From Humibacter ginsenosidimutans (GTDB taxonomy: Bacteria; Actinomycetota; Actinomycetes; Actinomycetales; Microbacteriaceae), in assembly GCF_007859675.1 (NCBI RefSeq), contig NZ_CP042305.1, forward strand, positions 1,054,001 through 1,118,000: 64,000 bases of DNA. The letters are read 5' to 3'. The position numbers were made by a program, and so were the translations under genes. Positions within the stretch are counted from its first letter, which is position 1; every line of letters starts with the position of its first letter. The notes beneath the pieces were generated by a model. That model was not told the DNA's origin, made no database searches, and saw nothing but the letters and a program-made list of their open reading frames with translations. Below are positions 9,188-22,451 of the stretch, piece after piece.

Positions 9188-10030
9188 TCAGATCCGCACC
9201 GTTCCGCTCACGATCGTGCGGGTGTCGCCGCCGATCCAGTGGCGGCCGTGTGCGTGTTCGACGTGCACGCGGCCGGCGCGGCCGAGAGCCGTGCCCTGCG
9301 CCGCGACGTAGGCGGCAGGCGCCCGCCCCGACCCGATGAGCCACATGGCCAGTCCGCCGTTCAGGCTGCCGGTCACGGGATCCTCGGGAATTCCGAACGC
9401 GGGCACGAAGCCTCGCACCTCGAAGTCCGTGTCCTGGCCGTCGGGCTGCGAGGCGACGACGCCGACCTTGAGATCGCCCATCGCCGCGAAGTCGGGAGCC
9501 AGGGCGAGCACGTCGGAAGCCGAACGCAGCAGCACGGCGAGCCATCCAGGGCCGTTGTCGACCCACTCGGCGGCCAGCACGTCGGTCTTCGCGATGCGCA
9601 GTGACGCCACGACCCTCTCGAGCGTCTCCTCATCGACCTTGCCGGAGCGCAGGAGCGGCGGCGCTGCGAAGGCGAGCCGATGCGCATCGCGGCGCAACTC
9701 GACGAGTCCCGCACCGCACTGCTGCACGACGCGATCGGCGTGCTCCGGCACACCGCCGGTCTTCAGCCACGCGTGCGCGCTGCCCAGCGTCGGATGCCCA
9801 GCGAACGGCAGCTCACCGCCCGGAGTGAAGATGCGCAACCGATAGTCGGCCGCCGGATCGCTCGGCGGCAGCAGGAACGTCGTCTCCGACAGGTTCGTCC
9901 AGCGCGCGAAACGCGCCATCTCGGCATCCGAGAGGCCGTCGCCGTCGATGACGACGGCCACCGGGTTGCCGAGCAGTGCGTCGGCGCCGAAGACGTCGAC
10001 CTGCGCGAAGCGACGCTCCTTCCCGCCCAT
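9188..10030 (-). CDS. PhzF-family isomerase-like protein
   Basis: 280 residues from the ATG at 10028-10030. PhzF fold (diaminopimelate-epimerase-like): QVDVFGADALLGNPVAVV, the catalytic-region glutamate in WTNLSETTFLL, RIFTPGGELPFAGHPTLGSAH, and FGIPEDPVTGSLNGGLA. Members act as isomerases or epimerases on varied substrates; phenazine synthesis is not implied. The start is 5 bp after the serA stop, so serA-phzF form an operon. Confidence 0.9.
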   Translation of the reverse strand: MGGKERRFAQVDVFGADALLGNPVAVVIDGDGLSDAEMARFARWTNLSETTFLLPPSDPAADYRLRIFTPGGELPFAGHPTLGSAHAWLKTGGVPEHADRVVQQCGAGLVELRRDAHRLAFAAPPLLRSGKVDEETLERVVASLRIAKTDVLAAEWVDNGPGWLAVLLRSASDVLALAPDFAAMGDLKVGVVASQPDGQDTDFEVRGFVPAFGIPEDPVTGSLNGGLAMWLIGSGRAPAAYVAAQGTALGRAGRVHVEHAHGRHWIGGDTRTIVSGTVRI

Positions 10031-10035
10031 CCCGC

Positions 10036-11631
10036 CTACGCCTCCGTGATGTCGATCGCCTGCATCACGTCGGCGTCGATCGCCGCGCGCACCGACTCGA
10101 GGATGCCGTCGGGCACCGGCGAGTCGACGGTGAGCACGCTCAACGCGGAGCCGCCCGCCGTGGTGCGCGCGATCTGCATGCCTGCGATGTTGATGCCGGC
10201 TTCGCCGAACTCGCGGCCGTAGACCGCGACGATTCCCGGACGGTCCTCGTAGATCATCACGATCAGGTGCTGCGCGAGCGGAACCTCGACGTCGTATCCG
10301 TTGATGCCGACGATCTTCTCGATCTGCTTCGGGCCGGTCAGCGTGCCTGCGACGGAGATCTGCGATCCGTCGGCCAGCGCGCCGCGCAGGGTCAGCACGT
10401 TGCGGTAGTCCTCGCTGCCGGCATCCGTGAGCAGGCGCACCTCGATGCCGCGCTGCTCGGCGAGCAGCGGTGCGTTCACGTAGGAGACGTTCTCGCTGAC
10501 GATGTTCGTGAAGATGCCCTTGAGCGCGGCGAGCTTGAGCACGCTCACGTCGTAGTCGACGAGCTCGCCGCGGATCTCCACGTCGACGCTCGTGATCGGG
10601 CTGTTCTTGGCCAGCCCGCTGAACACCTGGCCGAGCTTCTCGAGCAGCGGGATGCCGGGGCGAACGTACGGATCGATGACACCGCCCGCCACGTTCACCG
10701 CGTCGGGAACGAGCTCGCCCGACAGCGCGAGACGCACCGATCGCGCAACGGAGACGCCCGCCTTCTCCTGCGCCTCGTCGGTGGAGGCGCCGAGGTGCGG
10801 AGTGACCACGACGTTGTCGAGGCTGATCAACGGCGACTCCAGCGGAGGCTCGGTGACGAACACGTCGAGGCCGGCACCGGCGATGGTGCCGGTGGTGAGG
10901 GCACGGTACAGCGCGTCCTCGTCGATCAGGCCGCCGCGGGCGACGTTGACGACGTAGGCGCTCTTCTTCATCAGCGCGAGCTGGTCGTCGCCGATCATGC
11001 CGAGCGTCTCGGGGGTGCGCGGCATGTGGATCGTGACGAAGTCCGCGCGCTCGAGCAGCTCGTCGAGGCTCACGAGCTGCACGCCGAGCTGCTGTGCGCG
11101 CGCCGAGGTGACGTAGGGGTCGTACGCGATGATCGTCGTTCCGAACGCCTGCAGGCGTGCGGTGATCAGTGCGCCGATGCGGCCGAGGCCGATGATGCCG
11201 ATGGTCTTCTCGTAGAGCTCGGTGCCCGTGTACTTCGAGCGTTTCCACTCCCCTGCGCTGAGCGAGGCGTTGCCCGCCGGGATGTGCCTGGCGAGCGAGA
11301 GGATGTGCCCGATCGTCAGCTCGGCGGCCGAGATGATGTTCGAGGTGGGCGCGTTCACGACCATGACGCCGGCCTGGGTGGCGGCCTTGATGTCGACGTT
11401 GTCGAGCCCGACGCCCGCGCGCGCGATGACCCTCAGCTTCGGCGACGCGGCGATCGCCTCGGCGTCCATCTTCGTCGCGGAACGGATCAGCACCGCGTCG
11501 GCGTCGGAGAGCGCCTCGAGCAGTGCGACACGGTCGGTGCCGTCGACACTGCGGATCTCGAAGTCGGGACCGAGGGCCTCGACGGTGGCGGGCGAGAGTT
11601 CTTCGGCGATCAGCACGACGGGTTTCGACAC
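10036..11631 (-). CDS. serA: D-3-phosphoglycerate dehydrogenase
   Basis: 531 residues from a GTG at 11629-11631 (MSKPVVLIAEELSP). First step of serine biosynthesis, NAD-dependent. Domains: substrate/nucleotide-binding region with IIGLGRIGALITARLQAF (Rossmann) and VVNVARGGLIDEDAL and TPHLGASTDEAQEKAG in residues 1-310; then the allosteric-substrate-binding domain; then a C-terminal ACT domain (VMIYEDRPGIVAVYGREFGE) that binds serine in this long actinobacterial type. A longer in-frame ATG start exists upstream but adds non-conserved residues. Confidence 0.96.
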   Translation of the reverse strand: MSKPVVLIAEELSPATVEALGPDFEIRSVDGTDRVALLEALSDADAVLIRSATKMDAEAIAASPKLRVIARAGVGLDNVDIKAATQAGVMVVNAPTSNIISAAELTIGHILSLARHIPAGNASLSAGEWKRSKYTGTELYEKTIGIIGLGRIGALITARLQAFGTTIIAYDPYVTSARAQQLGVQLVSLDELLERADFVTIHMPRTPETLGMIGDDQLALMKKSAYVVNVARGGLIDEDALYRALTTGTIAGAGLDVFVTEPPLESPLISLDNVVVTPHLGASTDEAQEKAGVSVARSVRLALSGELVPDAVNVAGGVIDPYVRPGIPLLEKLGQVFSGLAKNSPITSVDVEIRGELVDYDVSVLKLAALKGIFTNIVSENVSYVNAPLLAEQRGIEVRLLTDAGSEDYRNVLTLRGALADGSQISVAGTLTGPKQIEKIVGINGYDVEVPLAQHLIVMIYEDRPGIVAVYGREFGEAGINIAGMQIARTTAGGSALSVLTVDSPVPDGILESVRAAIDADVMQAIDITEA

Positions 11632-11810
11632 GAAAGTGACCCTTCGACGAGAGGTGAGCGGTGGGAGGCCTGGGCGGAAGTGCCCGCACGCCGCGGCCAT
11701 CGAGGCGCGTTCGCCTCAACTTTAGCGGTCTCCCGATGCCGTTCTGCGCACATGAGCATGCGCACGGCGCAGCGCTCGGGCAGTCCGATCCCCGCCACCT
11801 CTATCGGTTC

Positions 11811-12512
11811 TCACTCACCGCCGGAGTCGCGCTGCTCGGGGTGGGTGCGACGACTCTCCTGCATACGCTCCTGCGCATATCGCCGGAGCTCGGGATCAGA
11901 AGACCGCTCCTGAGCCCGTGCCGCGTATTCGCGCTGCAGCCGCTTCTTTCGCTGGTTGTTGCTCTCCTGCACCACCGGTGTCGCTTCGACGATCGGCTTG
12001 GCCCTCGAAGGCCGCCCGAACGGTGGGGTACCGAGACCCCACCAGATGATGACCAGACCGATCACTCCCCAGATGAGAGGGCCTCCCCAGTTGGTGAACC
12101 AATCGGTGATCTGCGCTTGGGAGGGGTTGCCGGTGTCGTACCTGATCTGCAGAGTGGCTCCTCGCGATGGCGCCGTGCAGATCTGAACGTTGGAGACCGT
12201 GGCCGTCGCCTTCATTCCCTTCGAGGTCACGAAGGCGACGTGAGGGTCGTAAGCCCAGCCACCGCATCCCCCATGACCGGCGCCCTCCAGGTGGCGGCTG
12301 TATCCGACGACGGTCGCGGCGGTCGTCGCCGAGTGCGTGGCGAGCACAAGCTGTGCCCCGAGCATGACGGCCGCGTAGATGACGAGGATGGCCCCCACGG
12401 CAAGCATGCCGATCGTCAGGTAAAGCCCCCCGCGCGTGGCCGAGCGGTGTTCTTCATCCTCGTTCGGCGCAGCGGACTGCTGCCCTGCGCGATCCTCGCT
12501 CTTAGCGCTCAT
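11811..12512 (-). CDS. DUF3592-like membrane protein
   Basis: 233 residues. An N-terminal polar stretch precedes a transmembrane helix (about 31-58), an extracytoplasmic beta-rich domain (ATVVGYSRHLEGAG ... TLQIRYDTGNPSQAQI, the DUF3592-type core) and a second helix (about 143-160). The C-terminus is highly charged (NNQRKKRLQREYAARAQE) and probably cytoplasmic. Function unknown. It stands alone, 179 bp upstream of serA. Confidence 0.75.
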   Translation of the reverse strand: MSAKSEDRAGQQSAAPNEDEEHRSATRGGLYLTIGMLAVGAILVIYAAVMLGAQLVLATHSATTAATVVGYSRHLEGAGHGGCGGWAYDPHVAFVTSKGMKATATVSNVQICTAPSRGATLQIRYDTGNPSQAQITDWFTNWGGPLIWGVIGLVIIWWGLGTPPFGRPSRAKPIVEATPVVQESNNQRKKRLQREYAARAQERSSDPELRRYAQERMQESRRTHPEQRDSGGE

Positions 12513-12742
12513 TCATTCGCCCCTCTTGTGCGCCGACTCCGGACGATCAGTCCGACTCCCGCAAGCGTAGAAGCCTCGAACCACGGGTTTATGACGTGAC
12601 CGAGTCAGCGCACGAGAGCGTCTTCGGCGGCGCCGGCCGCGGCATCGGGACCTTCGTCAGGAATCCCGTCACGCAGGACGACAACCAGACTCACTGCCGG
12701 ACAGCGAAACCCCTTCAGCAACACGCCCTAAGGTCGGGAACC

Positions 12743-13597
12743 ATGCGAATCTTGCTTGCCGGCGGCGCCGGCGCGATCGGTCGTGAGCTCACCCCAGCAC
12801 TGGTGGCGGCCGGACACGAGGTGTGGGCCACCAGCCGCTCGGCTGCCAAGGGAAGCGTCATCGCGGGGGCGGGCGGGCATCCACTGGTCATGGACGTCTA
12901 CGACGTCGCGTCGATCGATGCGGCGTTCGAGGCGGCGCGGCCCGACGTGCTGCTGCACGAGCTGACCGACCTCGGCGAGTACGACGTCGCGGCGAACTCG
13001 CGCATCCGCATCGAGGGAACCTCCGCGCTTCTGGATGCCGCCGCCGGCCACGGTGTCGAACGGGTCATCGCGCAGAGCATCAGCTGGGTCGTCGCCGACG
13101 GAGACTCGCTCGCCGAAGAGACGGAGCCGCTGCGGCCCGGCATCGCGCCCGGAGCGCCGGAGCTCGAGCAGGCGGTGCTCGCTCAGCCGCACGGCGTCGT
13201 GCTGCGCTACGGCCAGTTCTACGGCCCGGGAACGTGGCGCAGTTCGCAGACGCCGGCCACTCCCGAAGCCCTTCGGCTCGCGCTCGCGCCGATGGCCGAG
13301 GTGAGCAGCTTCGTGCACGTGGCCGACGCGGCGGCGGCCACCGTACTCGCGCTGGGCTGGCCGGGCGGTGTCGTGAACGTCGTCGACGACGAGCCTGCGA
13401 TCGCCGCCGAGTGGATGCCCGTGCTCGCCGCAGCCCTCGGAGCCCCGTCTCCCGAGGTCCCGGCCTCGCTCCCCCACGGACGCCCCATCTCGAACGCGCT
13501 GGCCCGCTCCCGCGGCTTCGCCCCGCGCTTCGCGAGCTGGCGCGAGGGATTCGTCTCCCCCGATGGCGGCGTCGTCAGAAGCGCGACGGCGCTCTGA
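12743..13597 (+). CDS. NAD-dependent epimerase/dehydratase family protein
   Basis: 284 residues from the ATG at 12743. Extended short-chain dehydrogenase/NAD-dependent epimerase: the N-terminal GGAGAIGRELTPALVAAGHEV is the glycine-rich dinucleotide motif; VMDVYDVASIDAAFEAARPD and VLRYGQFYGPGTW are family segments. The usual YxxxK catalytic pair is not obvious, so it may be an atypical member. It is convergent with cutC (17-bp gap). Substrate unknown. Confidence 0.85.
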   Translation: MRILLAGGAGAIGRELTPALVAAGHEVWATSRSAAKGSVIAGAGGHPLVMDVYDVASIDAAFEAARPDVLLHELTDLGEYDVAANSRIRIEGTSALLDAAAGHGVERVIAQSISWVVADGDSLAEETEPLRPGIAPGAPELEQAVLAQPHGVVLRYGQFYGPGTWRSSQTPATPEALRLALAPMAEVSSFVHVADAAAATVLALGWPGGVVNVVDDEPAIAAEWMPVLAAALGAPSPEVPASLPHGRPISNALARSRGFAPRFASWREGFVSPDGGVVRSATAL

Positions 13598-13614
13598 CGG
13601 GCCGCAGCGCGTAG

Positions 13615-14352
13615 TCAGCTGCTGAGGGCGCGCACCGCAGCGACCGCACGACGCACGGCTGCGGCGTCCGTCGTCTCGTACTCGGGATGCCCGCCGCCGG
13701 GCCCGCTCGCCGCTCCGGTCACGGTGTGGCGCGCCGAGAGATGCACGGCCTCGACCCCGGCCGCCGCGATCGCGGGGATCTGCCCGTCATCGATGCCGCC
13801 GCCCGCCATCACCTCGATGCGGTCGCCTGCCGCCTCGACCCAGTGCCGGAGCACCTCCACACCGTCGACCGCCCGAGGCGCGGTGCCCGAGGTGAGGATG
13901 CGGCGCACCCCGGCATCCGCCAGCGCGGGCACGGCGTCTGCCGCATCGGCGGCGACATCGATGGCGCGGTGAAAGGTGACGTCGAGGCCATCCGCTGCGG
14001 CGATGAGACCTGCCACGCCGGGCAGGTTGACTCGCTGCTGCCCGTCGAGGGCCCCGATCACGACCCCGCCTGCGCCGAGGGCGCGTGCGCGCCGAACGTC
14101 AAGGGCGATCAGATCGAGCTCTCCGGCCGAATAGTCGAAGCCGCCCGCCCGCGGCCTCACGAGAACATGCACGAAGGAATTCCGTCCGGCATCGCGGGCC
14201 AGCTCCCCCGCCCGCTCGATCAGTGCAGCACTCGGGGTCAGACCGCCCACACCCAGCGCCGTGCAGAGCTCGATGCGGTCGGCGCCTTCGCCGAGCGCGA
14301 TGCGCACACCCTCGAGGTCTTGAACGGCGATCTCGATGGCGGGCTGGGGCAT
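13615..14352 (-). CDS. cutC: CutC-family protein
   Basis: 245 residues from the ATG at 14350-14352 with AGGAG upstream. TIM-barrel CutC family: IEIAVQDLEGVRIALGEGADRIELC, VHVLVRPRAGGFDYS, VTFHRAIDVAAD, RILTSGTAPRAVDGVE and IEVMAGGGIDDGQI. Named for copper homeostasis in Escherichia coli, but the biochemical role of the family is unsettled. It is separated from ilvC by a 364-bp non-coding stretch with a hairpin. Confidence 0.93.
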   Translation of the reverse strand: MPQPAIEIAVQDLEGVRIALGEGADRIELCTALGVGGLTPSAALIERAGELARDAGRNSFVHVLVRPRAGGFDYSAGELDLIALDVRRARALGAGGVVIGALDGQQRVNLPGVAGLIAAADGLDVTFHRAIDVAADAADAVPALADAGVRRILTSGTAPRAVDGVEVLRHWVEAAGDRIEVMAGGGIDDGQIPAIAAAGVEAVHLSARHTVTGAASGPGGGHPEYETTDAAAVRRAVAAVRALSS

Positions 14353-14467
14353 CCGGGAACTCCTGGGGATCTGTCGACGCGACCGAGCGTGCGCGCCGCG
14401 AATACCGTATCGGCTTTCGCACCGCGCAACGCCGCATGGAGCAACATGGCGCAGCAGACGGTGATCG

Positions 14468-14497
14468 GGCGGTTCTGCCCGCACGCGCAGAACCGCC
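14468..14497. terminator. Hairpin downstream of the ilv cluster
   Basis: Perfect 11-bp stem GGCGGTTCTGC (14468-14478) and GCAGAACCGCC (14487-14497) with an 8-nt loop. No T-tract follows on either side. Its position downstream of ilvC on the minus strand suggests a terminator or 3'-end stabiliser. Confidence 0.5.
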
Positions 14498-14619
14498 GGC
14501 TGAGGCGCATGCCGGAAGCGCGCGTCCCGAAACCCGTCCATGGGATGCATGGGCTCGGTTTCGAGACGCGCCGCTTCGCGATGCTCCGGGGCCGGCGGTA
14601 TCTGCCAGCGGTGATGCGC

Positions 14620-18138
<3,519 letters not shown>

Positions 18139-18190
18139 GGGGGACGTCGCCCTTCGATGCGTGTCGGTGGATGTCTGTCGAACGCGAGAG

Positions 18191-19885
18191 CTACCCCGTG
18201 ATCGCGCCTTCCGCTGCGGAGTGCACGAGCTTGGAGTATTTCGCGAGAACGCCACGGGTATAGCGCGGAGGTAGAGGCTCCCAGCCTTCCCGGCGGGAGG
18301 CCAGCTCGGACTCGTCGACAAGTAGGTCGAGCGAGCGAGCAGCGATATCGACCCGTATCAGATCACCATCGCGCACGAAGGCAATGGGACCAGCGTCCAC
18401 TGCTTCGGGTGCTATGTGGCCGATGCACAGGCCGGTTGTGCCGCCTGAGAATCGTCCGTCTGTCAAGAGTAGTACATCCTTGCCGAGGCCCGCGCCCTTG
18501 ATGGCGGCGGTGATGGCGAGCATCTCGCGCATGCCAGGACCGCCCTTCGGGCCCTCGTAGCGGATCACCACGACGTCCCCGTGGCCGATCTCGCCGCGGG
18601 TGAGGGCATCCATCGCCTCGCGCTCCCGCTCGAACACGCGTGCCGGTCCCTCGAAGACGGCGGCGTCGAAGCCGGCCGTCTTCACGACGGCGCCGTCTGG
18701 CGCGAACGTGCCCTTGAGAATTGTGAGTCCGCCGGTGGGGTGCAGCGGGTTGTCGAGCGTGTGCAGCACCTCGCCGTCGAGCGGCGCGGGGTCGAGCTCG
18801 GCGAGGTTCTCGGCCACCGTCTTGCCCGTGACGGTGATGCAGTCGCCGTGCAGCAGACCCGCGTCGAGCAGAGCCTTCATGAGCACCGGGATGCCGCCGT
18901 GCCGGTCGACGTCGTTCATCACGTACTTGCCGAAGGGCTTCATGTCGGCGATGTGCGGAACCTTGTCGCCGATGCGGTTGAAGTCGTCGAGCGTGAGCTC
19001 GACCTCCGCCTCGCGGGCGATCGCCAGCAGGTGCAGCACCACGTTGGTCGAGCCCCCGAGCGCCATCGCCACGGTGATGGCGTTCTCGAACGCCTCCTTG
19101 GTGAGGATGTCGCGCGAGGTGAGCCCGAGGCGCAGCATGTTCACGACGGCCTCACCGGAGCGGTGCGCGTAGTAGTCGCGACGACGGTCGGCCGAGGGCG
19201 GTGCCGCCGAGCCGGGGTAGCTCATGCCGAGCGCCTCGGCGACGGACGCCATGGTGTTGGCCGTGTACATGCCGCCGCAGGCACCCTCGCCAGGAGCAAT
19301 CGCGCACTCGATGCGCTTGAGATCTTCGAGACTCATGGTGCCGGCCTTGCACGCGCCGACGGCCTCGAACGAGTCGATGATGGTGACGTCCTTCTCGGTG
19401 CCGTCGCTGAGCTTCACCCAGCCGGGAGCGATCGAGCCGGCGTAGAGGAACACCGATGCCAGGTCGAGGCGAGCGGCCGCCATGAGCATGCCGGGGATCG
19501 ACTTGTCGCAGCCTGCCAGCAGCACGGAGCCGTCGAGCCGCTCGGCCATCATCACGGTCTCGACCGAGTCGCAGATCACCTCCCGCGAGACCAGCGAGAA
19601 GTGCATGCCCTCGTGACCCATCGAGATGCCGTCGGAAACCGAGACCGTGCCGAACTCGAGGGGGTATCCGCCCCCGCCGTGCACGCCTTCCTTCGCGGCC
19701 TGGGCGAGGCGGTCGAGCGAGAGGTTGCACGGGGTGATCTCGTTCCACGAGCTCGCGATGCCGATCTGGGGTTTGTCCCAGTCCTCGTCGCCCATGCCGA
19801 CCGCGCGGAGCATCCCGCGGCTGGTGGTGGCCTCGATGCCGTCAGTGACGACGCGACTGCGCGGCTTCATGTCGATCTCTGGCAT
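18191..19885 (-). CDS. ilvD: Dihydroxy-acid dehydratase
   Basis: 564 residues. Dehydrates 2,3-dihydroxy acids in valine and isoleucine synthesis using an iron-sulfur cluster. Family segments: [17 protein letters not shown], cluster cysteines in [15 protein letters not shown] and [31 protein letters not shown] and [18 protein letters not shown]. The otsB stop is only 33 bp upstream on the same strand, so the operon may be read through from otsAB or from a promoter inside otsB. Confidence 0.97.
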   Translation of the reverse strand: MPEIDMKPRSRVVTDGIEATTSRGMLRAVGMGDEDWDKPQIGIASSWNEITPCNLSLDRLAQAAKEGVHGGGGYPLEFGTVSVSDGISMGHEGMHFSLVSREVICDSVETVMMAERLDGSVLLAGCDKSIPGMLMAAARLDLASVFLYAGSIAPGWVKLSDGTEKDVTIIDSFEAVGACKAGTMSLEDLKRIECAIAPGEGACGGMYTANTMASVAEALGMSYPGSAAPPSADRRRDYYAHRSGEAVVNMLRLGLTSRDILTKEAFENAITVAMALGGSTNVVLHLLAIAREAEVELTLDDFNRIGDKVPHIADMKPFGKYVMNDVDRHGGIPVLMKALLDAGLLHGDCITVTGKTVAENLAELDPAPLDGEVLHTLDNPLHPTGGLTILKGTFAPDGAVVKTAGFDAAVFEGPARVFEREREAMDALTRGEIGHGDVVVIRYEGPKGGPGMREMLAITAAIKGAGLGKDVLLLTDGRFSGGTTGLCIGHIAPEAVDAGPIAFVRDGDLIRVDIAARSLDLLVDESELASRREGWEPLPPRYTRGVLAKYSKLVHSAAEGAITG

Positions 19886-19918
19886 GCGTCGAGTCTATGA
19901 CCGTTGGGATACCGCTTC

Positions 19919-20707
19919 TCACCGACGGCGCAGGCTGACGAGCTGGCTCAGAAGCCCAGCCACGGCATCGGGATCGGCGACGCGGAACCGAGCCCGCGTC
20001 TCCCCCTGGCCGACCTTGATTCCGATGTCATCGTGGCCCAGCGCGGCGAACCCGTCTTCGTCGGTCACGTCGTCGCCGGCGAAGAGCATGCCGGTGGCGT
20101 CGACGTGCCGTCGGAGCCGCTGGAGCCCGTCGCCTTTCGTGGCGTCGCGCACGGAGAACTCGAGGATGTCCTTGCCCGCCCTCTCGAGAAACGTTCCGCC
20201 GACCTCGCGGGCAGCGTCCCGCGCGGCCTCATCGGCGCGGGCTGCGGCCTCGGCGGGCACGCCCCTGGTGTGCAGTCCAAGACCGACCGGCTTGTGCTCG
20301 AGCTTCGAGCCCGGCGTGCGGGCGACGATGGCGTCGAGCCGAGCGGACAGCGCTGCGAGACGCGCCTGTTCATCGTCGTCGAGCCCGACGTCGACTGCGC
20401 CGCCTTCCAGTCGCACCTCCACACCGTGCGAGGCGATCAGGAGCACTTCGTCGTCGGCCTCCGTGACCCGCACGAGGTTCGCCAGCGGGCGACCGGAGAC
20501 GAAAGCGAACCAGGTGTCGGGCATCCGTTCGAGCTCGGTCAGCGCCGCGCGCGCCTCAGGCAGCACGCGCGAGTCCGAGGGATTGTCGACGAGAGGGCTC
20601 ACGGTGCCGTCGAAGTCGAGGGCGACGAGAAGGCGAGGCGTCGCGGCCAGCCGCGCGAGCGCATCCTTCAGCGCCTGCGCGTCGGCAGAAGTCGTCGCCA
20701 CCGTCAC
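19919..20707 (-). CDS. otsB: Trehalose-6-phosphate phosphatase
   Basis: 262 residues from a GTG at 20705-20707. HAD-superfamily phosphatase: nucleophile motif LLVALDFDGTVSPL near residue 30, FVSGRPLANL, and the metal motif FAGDDVTDEDGFAAL. Removes phosphate from trehalose-6-phosphate made by OtsA. The start overlaps the otsA stop (GTGA), typical of a coupled otsAB operon. Confidence 0.94.
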   Translation of the reverse strand: MTVATTSADAQALKDALARLAATPRLLVALDFDGTVSPLVDNPSDSRVLPEARAALTELERMPDTWFAFVSGRPLANLVRVTEADDEVLLIASHGVEVRLEGGAVDVGLDDDEQARLAALSARLDAIVARTPGSKLEHKPVGLGLHTRGVPAEAAARADEAARDAAREVGGTFLERAGKDILEFSVRDATKGDGLQRLRRHVDATGMLFAGDDVTDEDGFAALGHDDIGIKVGQGETRARFRVADPDAVAGLLSQLVSLRRR

Positions 20708-22327
20708 CTCTCCGCCGTCGCGCTCTGCTCGTCGGACGACGTCGTCGGCGCCGTGCTCGAAGCCACGGTCTCCTCGTGTGCGCCGAAGTCGTCTTCGGCC
20801 GTGACGTGCCGTAACGCGTCGAAGAACGAGGCCGACCAGCGCTGCACGTCGTTGGTGAGCACCCTCTTGCGCAGGGCGCGCATGCGGCGGGCACGCTCGC
20901 GCTTGGGCATCTCGACCGCCTGCAGGATGGCCGCCTTCACGCCCTCGATGTCATGCGGGTTGACGAGAAGCGCTTGTTTGAGTTCGTCCGAGGCACCGGT
21001 GAACTCGCTGAGCACGAGCACGCCGTCGTTGTCGATCCTGCTGGCCACGTACTCCTTGGCGACGAGGTTCATGCCGTCCCGCAGCGCTGTGACGAGCATC
21101 ACGTCGGCGGCGAGGTAGAGCGCCACCATCTCCTCGCGCGGATAGCCCTGGTGCAGATAGCTGATGGCGGTGTGGCTGATGGTGGAGTAGTCGCCGTTGA
21201 TGCGTCCGACCGTGCGCTCCACCTCGTCACGCAGCTGCATGTAGGTGGCGACGCGCTCACGCGACGGGCTCGCCACCTGCACCAACGTGATGTCGTCGAC
21301 GTCGAGCTCGTGGTCGCGCAGCAGCTCGCCGTACGCCTTGAGACGATGACGGATGCCCTTCGTGTAGTCGAGGCGATCGACGCCGAGCATGATCGTCTTC
21401 GGATTGCCCAGCTCCTCGCGAATCTGACGCGCCCTGGCCTGGATGTCCTCGCGTGCGGCGAGCTCCTGGTAACGCTGCGAGTCGATCGAGATCGGGAACT
21501 GTTTCGCCAGCACCGTGCGCACGCGTGTGCCGCGTCTGTTGGTCTTGACGTGCCGATGCTCGGTGTTCTCGCCGTCGGCGACGGGCACCTCGATCACGGA
21601 GCCACGGGTCTCGTAGCCGAAGAGGCGACGGACCGATCTGGTGAAGTTGCCGGCATCGGCCAGCCGCTGGAAGCCGATCACGTCGGCGCCGAGCACGCCC
21701 TCGACCACCTGCCTGCGCCAGGGAAGCTGCGCGTAAAGGCCGTATGCCGGGAAAGGAATGTGATCGAAGAAGCCGATCACGAGATCGGGCCGCGCGTCGC
21801 GCAGCATCTTCGGCACGAGCTGCAGCTGGTAGTCGTGCACCCACACGACGGCGCCCGGCGCAGCGACGGCGAGAGCGGCATCCGCGAACCGGCGGTTGAC
21901 CTGCACGTAGGAGTCCCACCACTCGCGGTGGTAGCTCGGCGGGGCGATCACGTCGTGGTACAGCGGCCACAGGGGTGTCGTTGGAGAAGCCCTCGTAGTA
22001 GTACTCGACGTCTTGCGCGCTGAGCGAGACGGGAACGATGTCGATGCCGTCGGCGGTGAACGGGTCGAAATGGGCGTCGGGGATTCCCACCCACCCGATC
22101 CACACACCGTCTTCGCGCTTCATCACGGGCTCGAGCGCGGCGACGAGTCCACCGGGCGACGGACGCCAGACCGCGTCGGCTCCCTCTCCGGAGACGTGGT
22201 CGACGGGGAGGCGGTTGGAGACGATGACGAGATCGAACGAACGGGACTTCCTCGCTCGTCGCCGCTCGGAGGATTCGCGCCCCGCTGACTCGTCTGCTGA
22301 CGCGCGGTGATCGGAGTTCGGAAGAAT
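20704..22327 (-). pseudogene. otsA: Trehalose-6-phosphate synthase with a 1-bp frameshift
   Basis: Glycosyltransferase family 20 enzyme making trehalose-6-phosphate from UDP-glucose and glucose-6-phosphate. The N-terminal part (FDLVIVSNRLPVDHV, WRPSPGGLVAAL, YYYEGFSND) and the rest (LWPLYHDVIAPPSYHREWWD, WVHDYQLQLVPKML, MLGVDRLDYTKGI, LREEMVA-type segments) are in different frames. The break is at a GGGG run on the plus strand, 21972-21975; one base fewer gives the expected NDTLWPLYHD junction. Everything else is intact, so this is either a recent mutation or a sequence error. No in-frame ATG or GTG is seen near the expected N-terminus. The ATT at 22325-22327, preceded by GAGGAGG, is the best-placed candidate, so the start is uncertain. 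Confidence 0.85.
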
Positions 22328-22451
22328 GAGCGCCTCCTCGCCTGGGTGCCGGTCGGCGACAAGAACGTTACCAGCCGGACATCCTCCGCACCGTGAGCTT
22401 GTGCACTGCCGCCATCCGGCGTTCACACGGCGCGCGTACGGTCGGTTCACG

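Noticed and set aside
18139..18190. Possible leader-peptide attenuator before ilvB
   Set aside because: The 52-bp gap after ilvD is too short and shows no run of Val, Leu or Ile codons.
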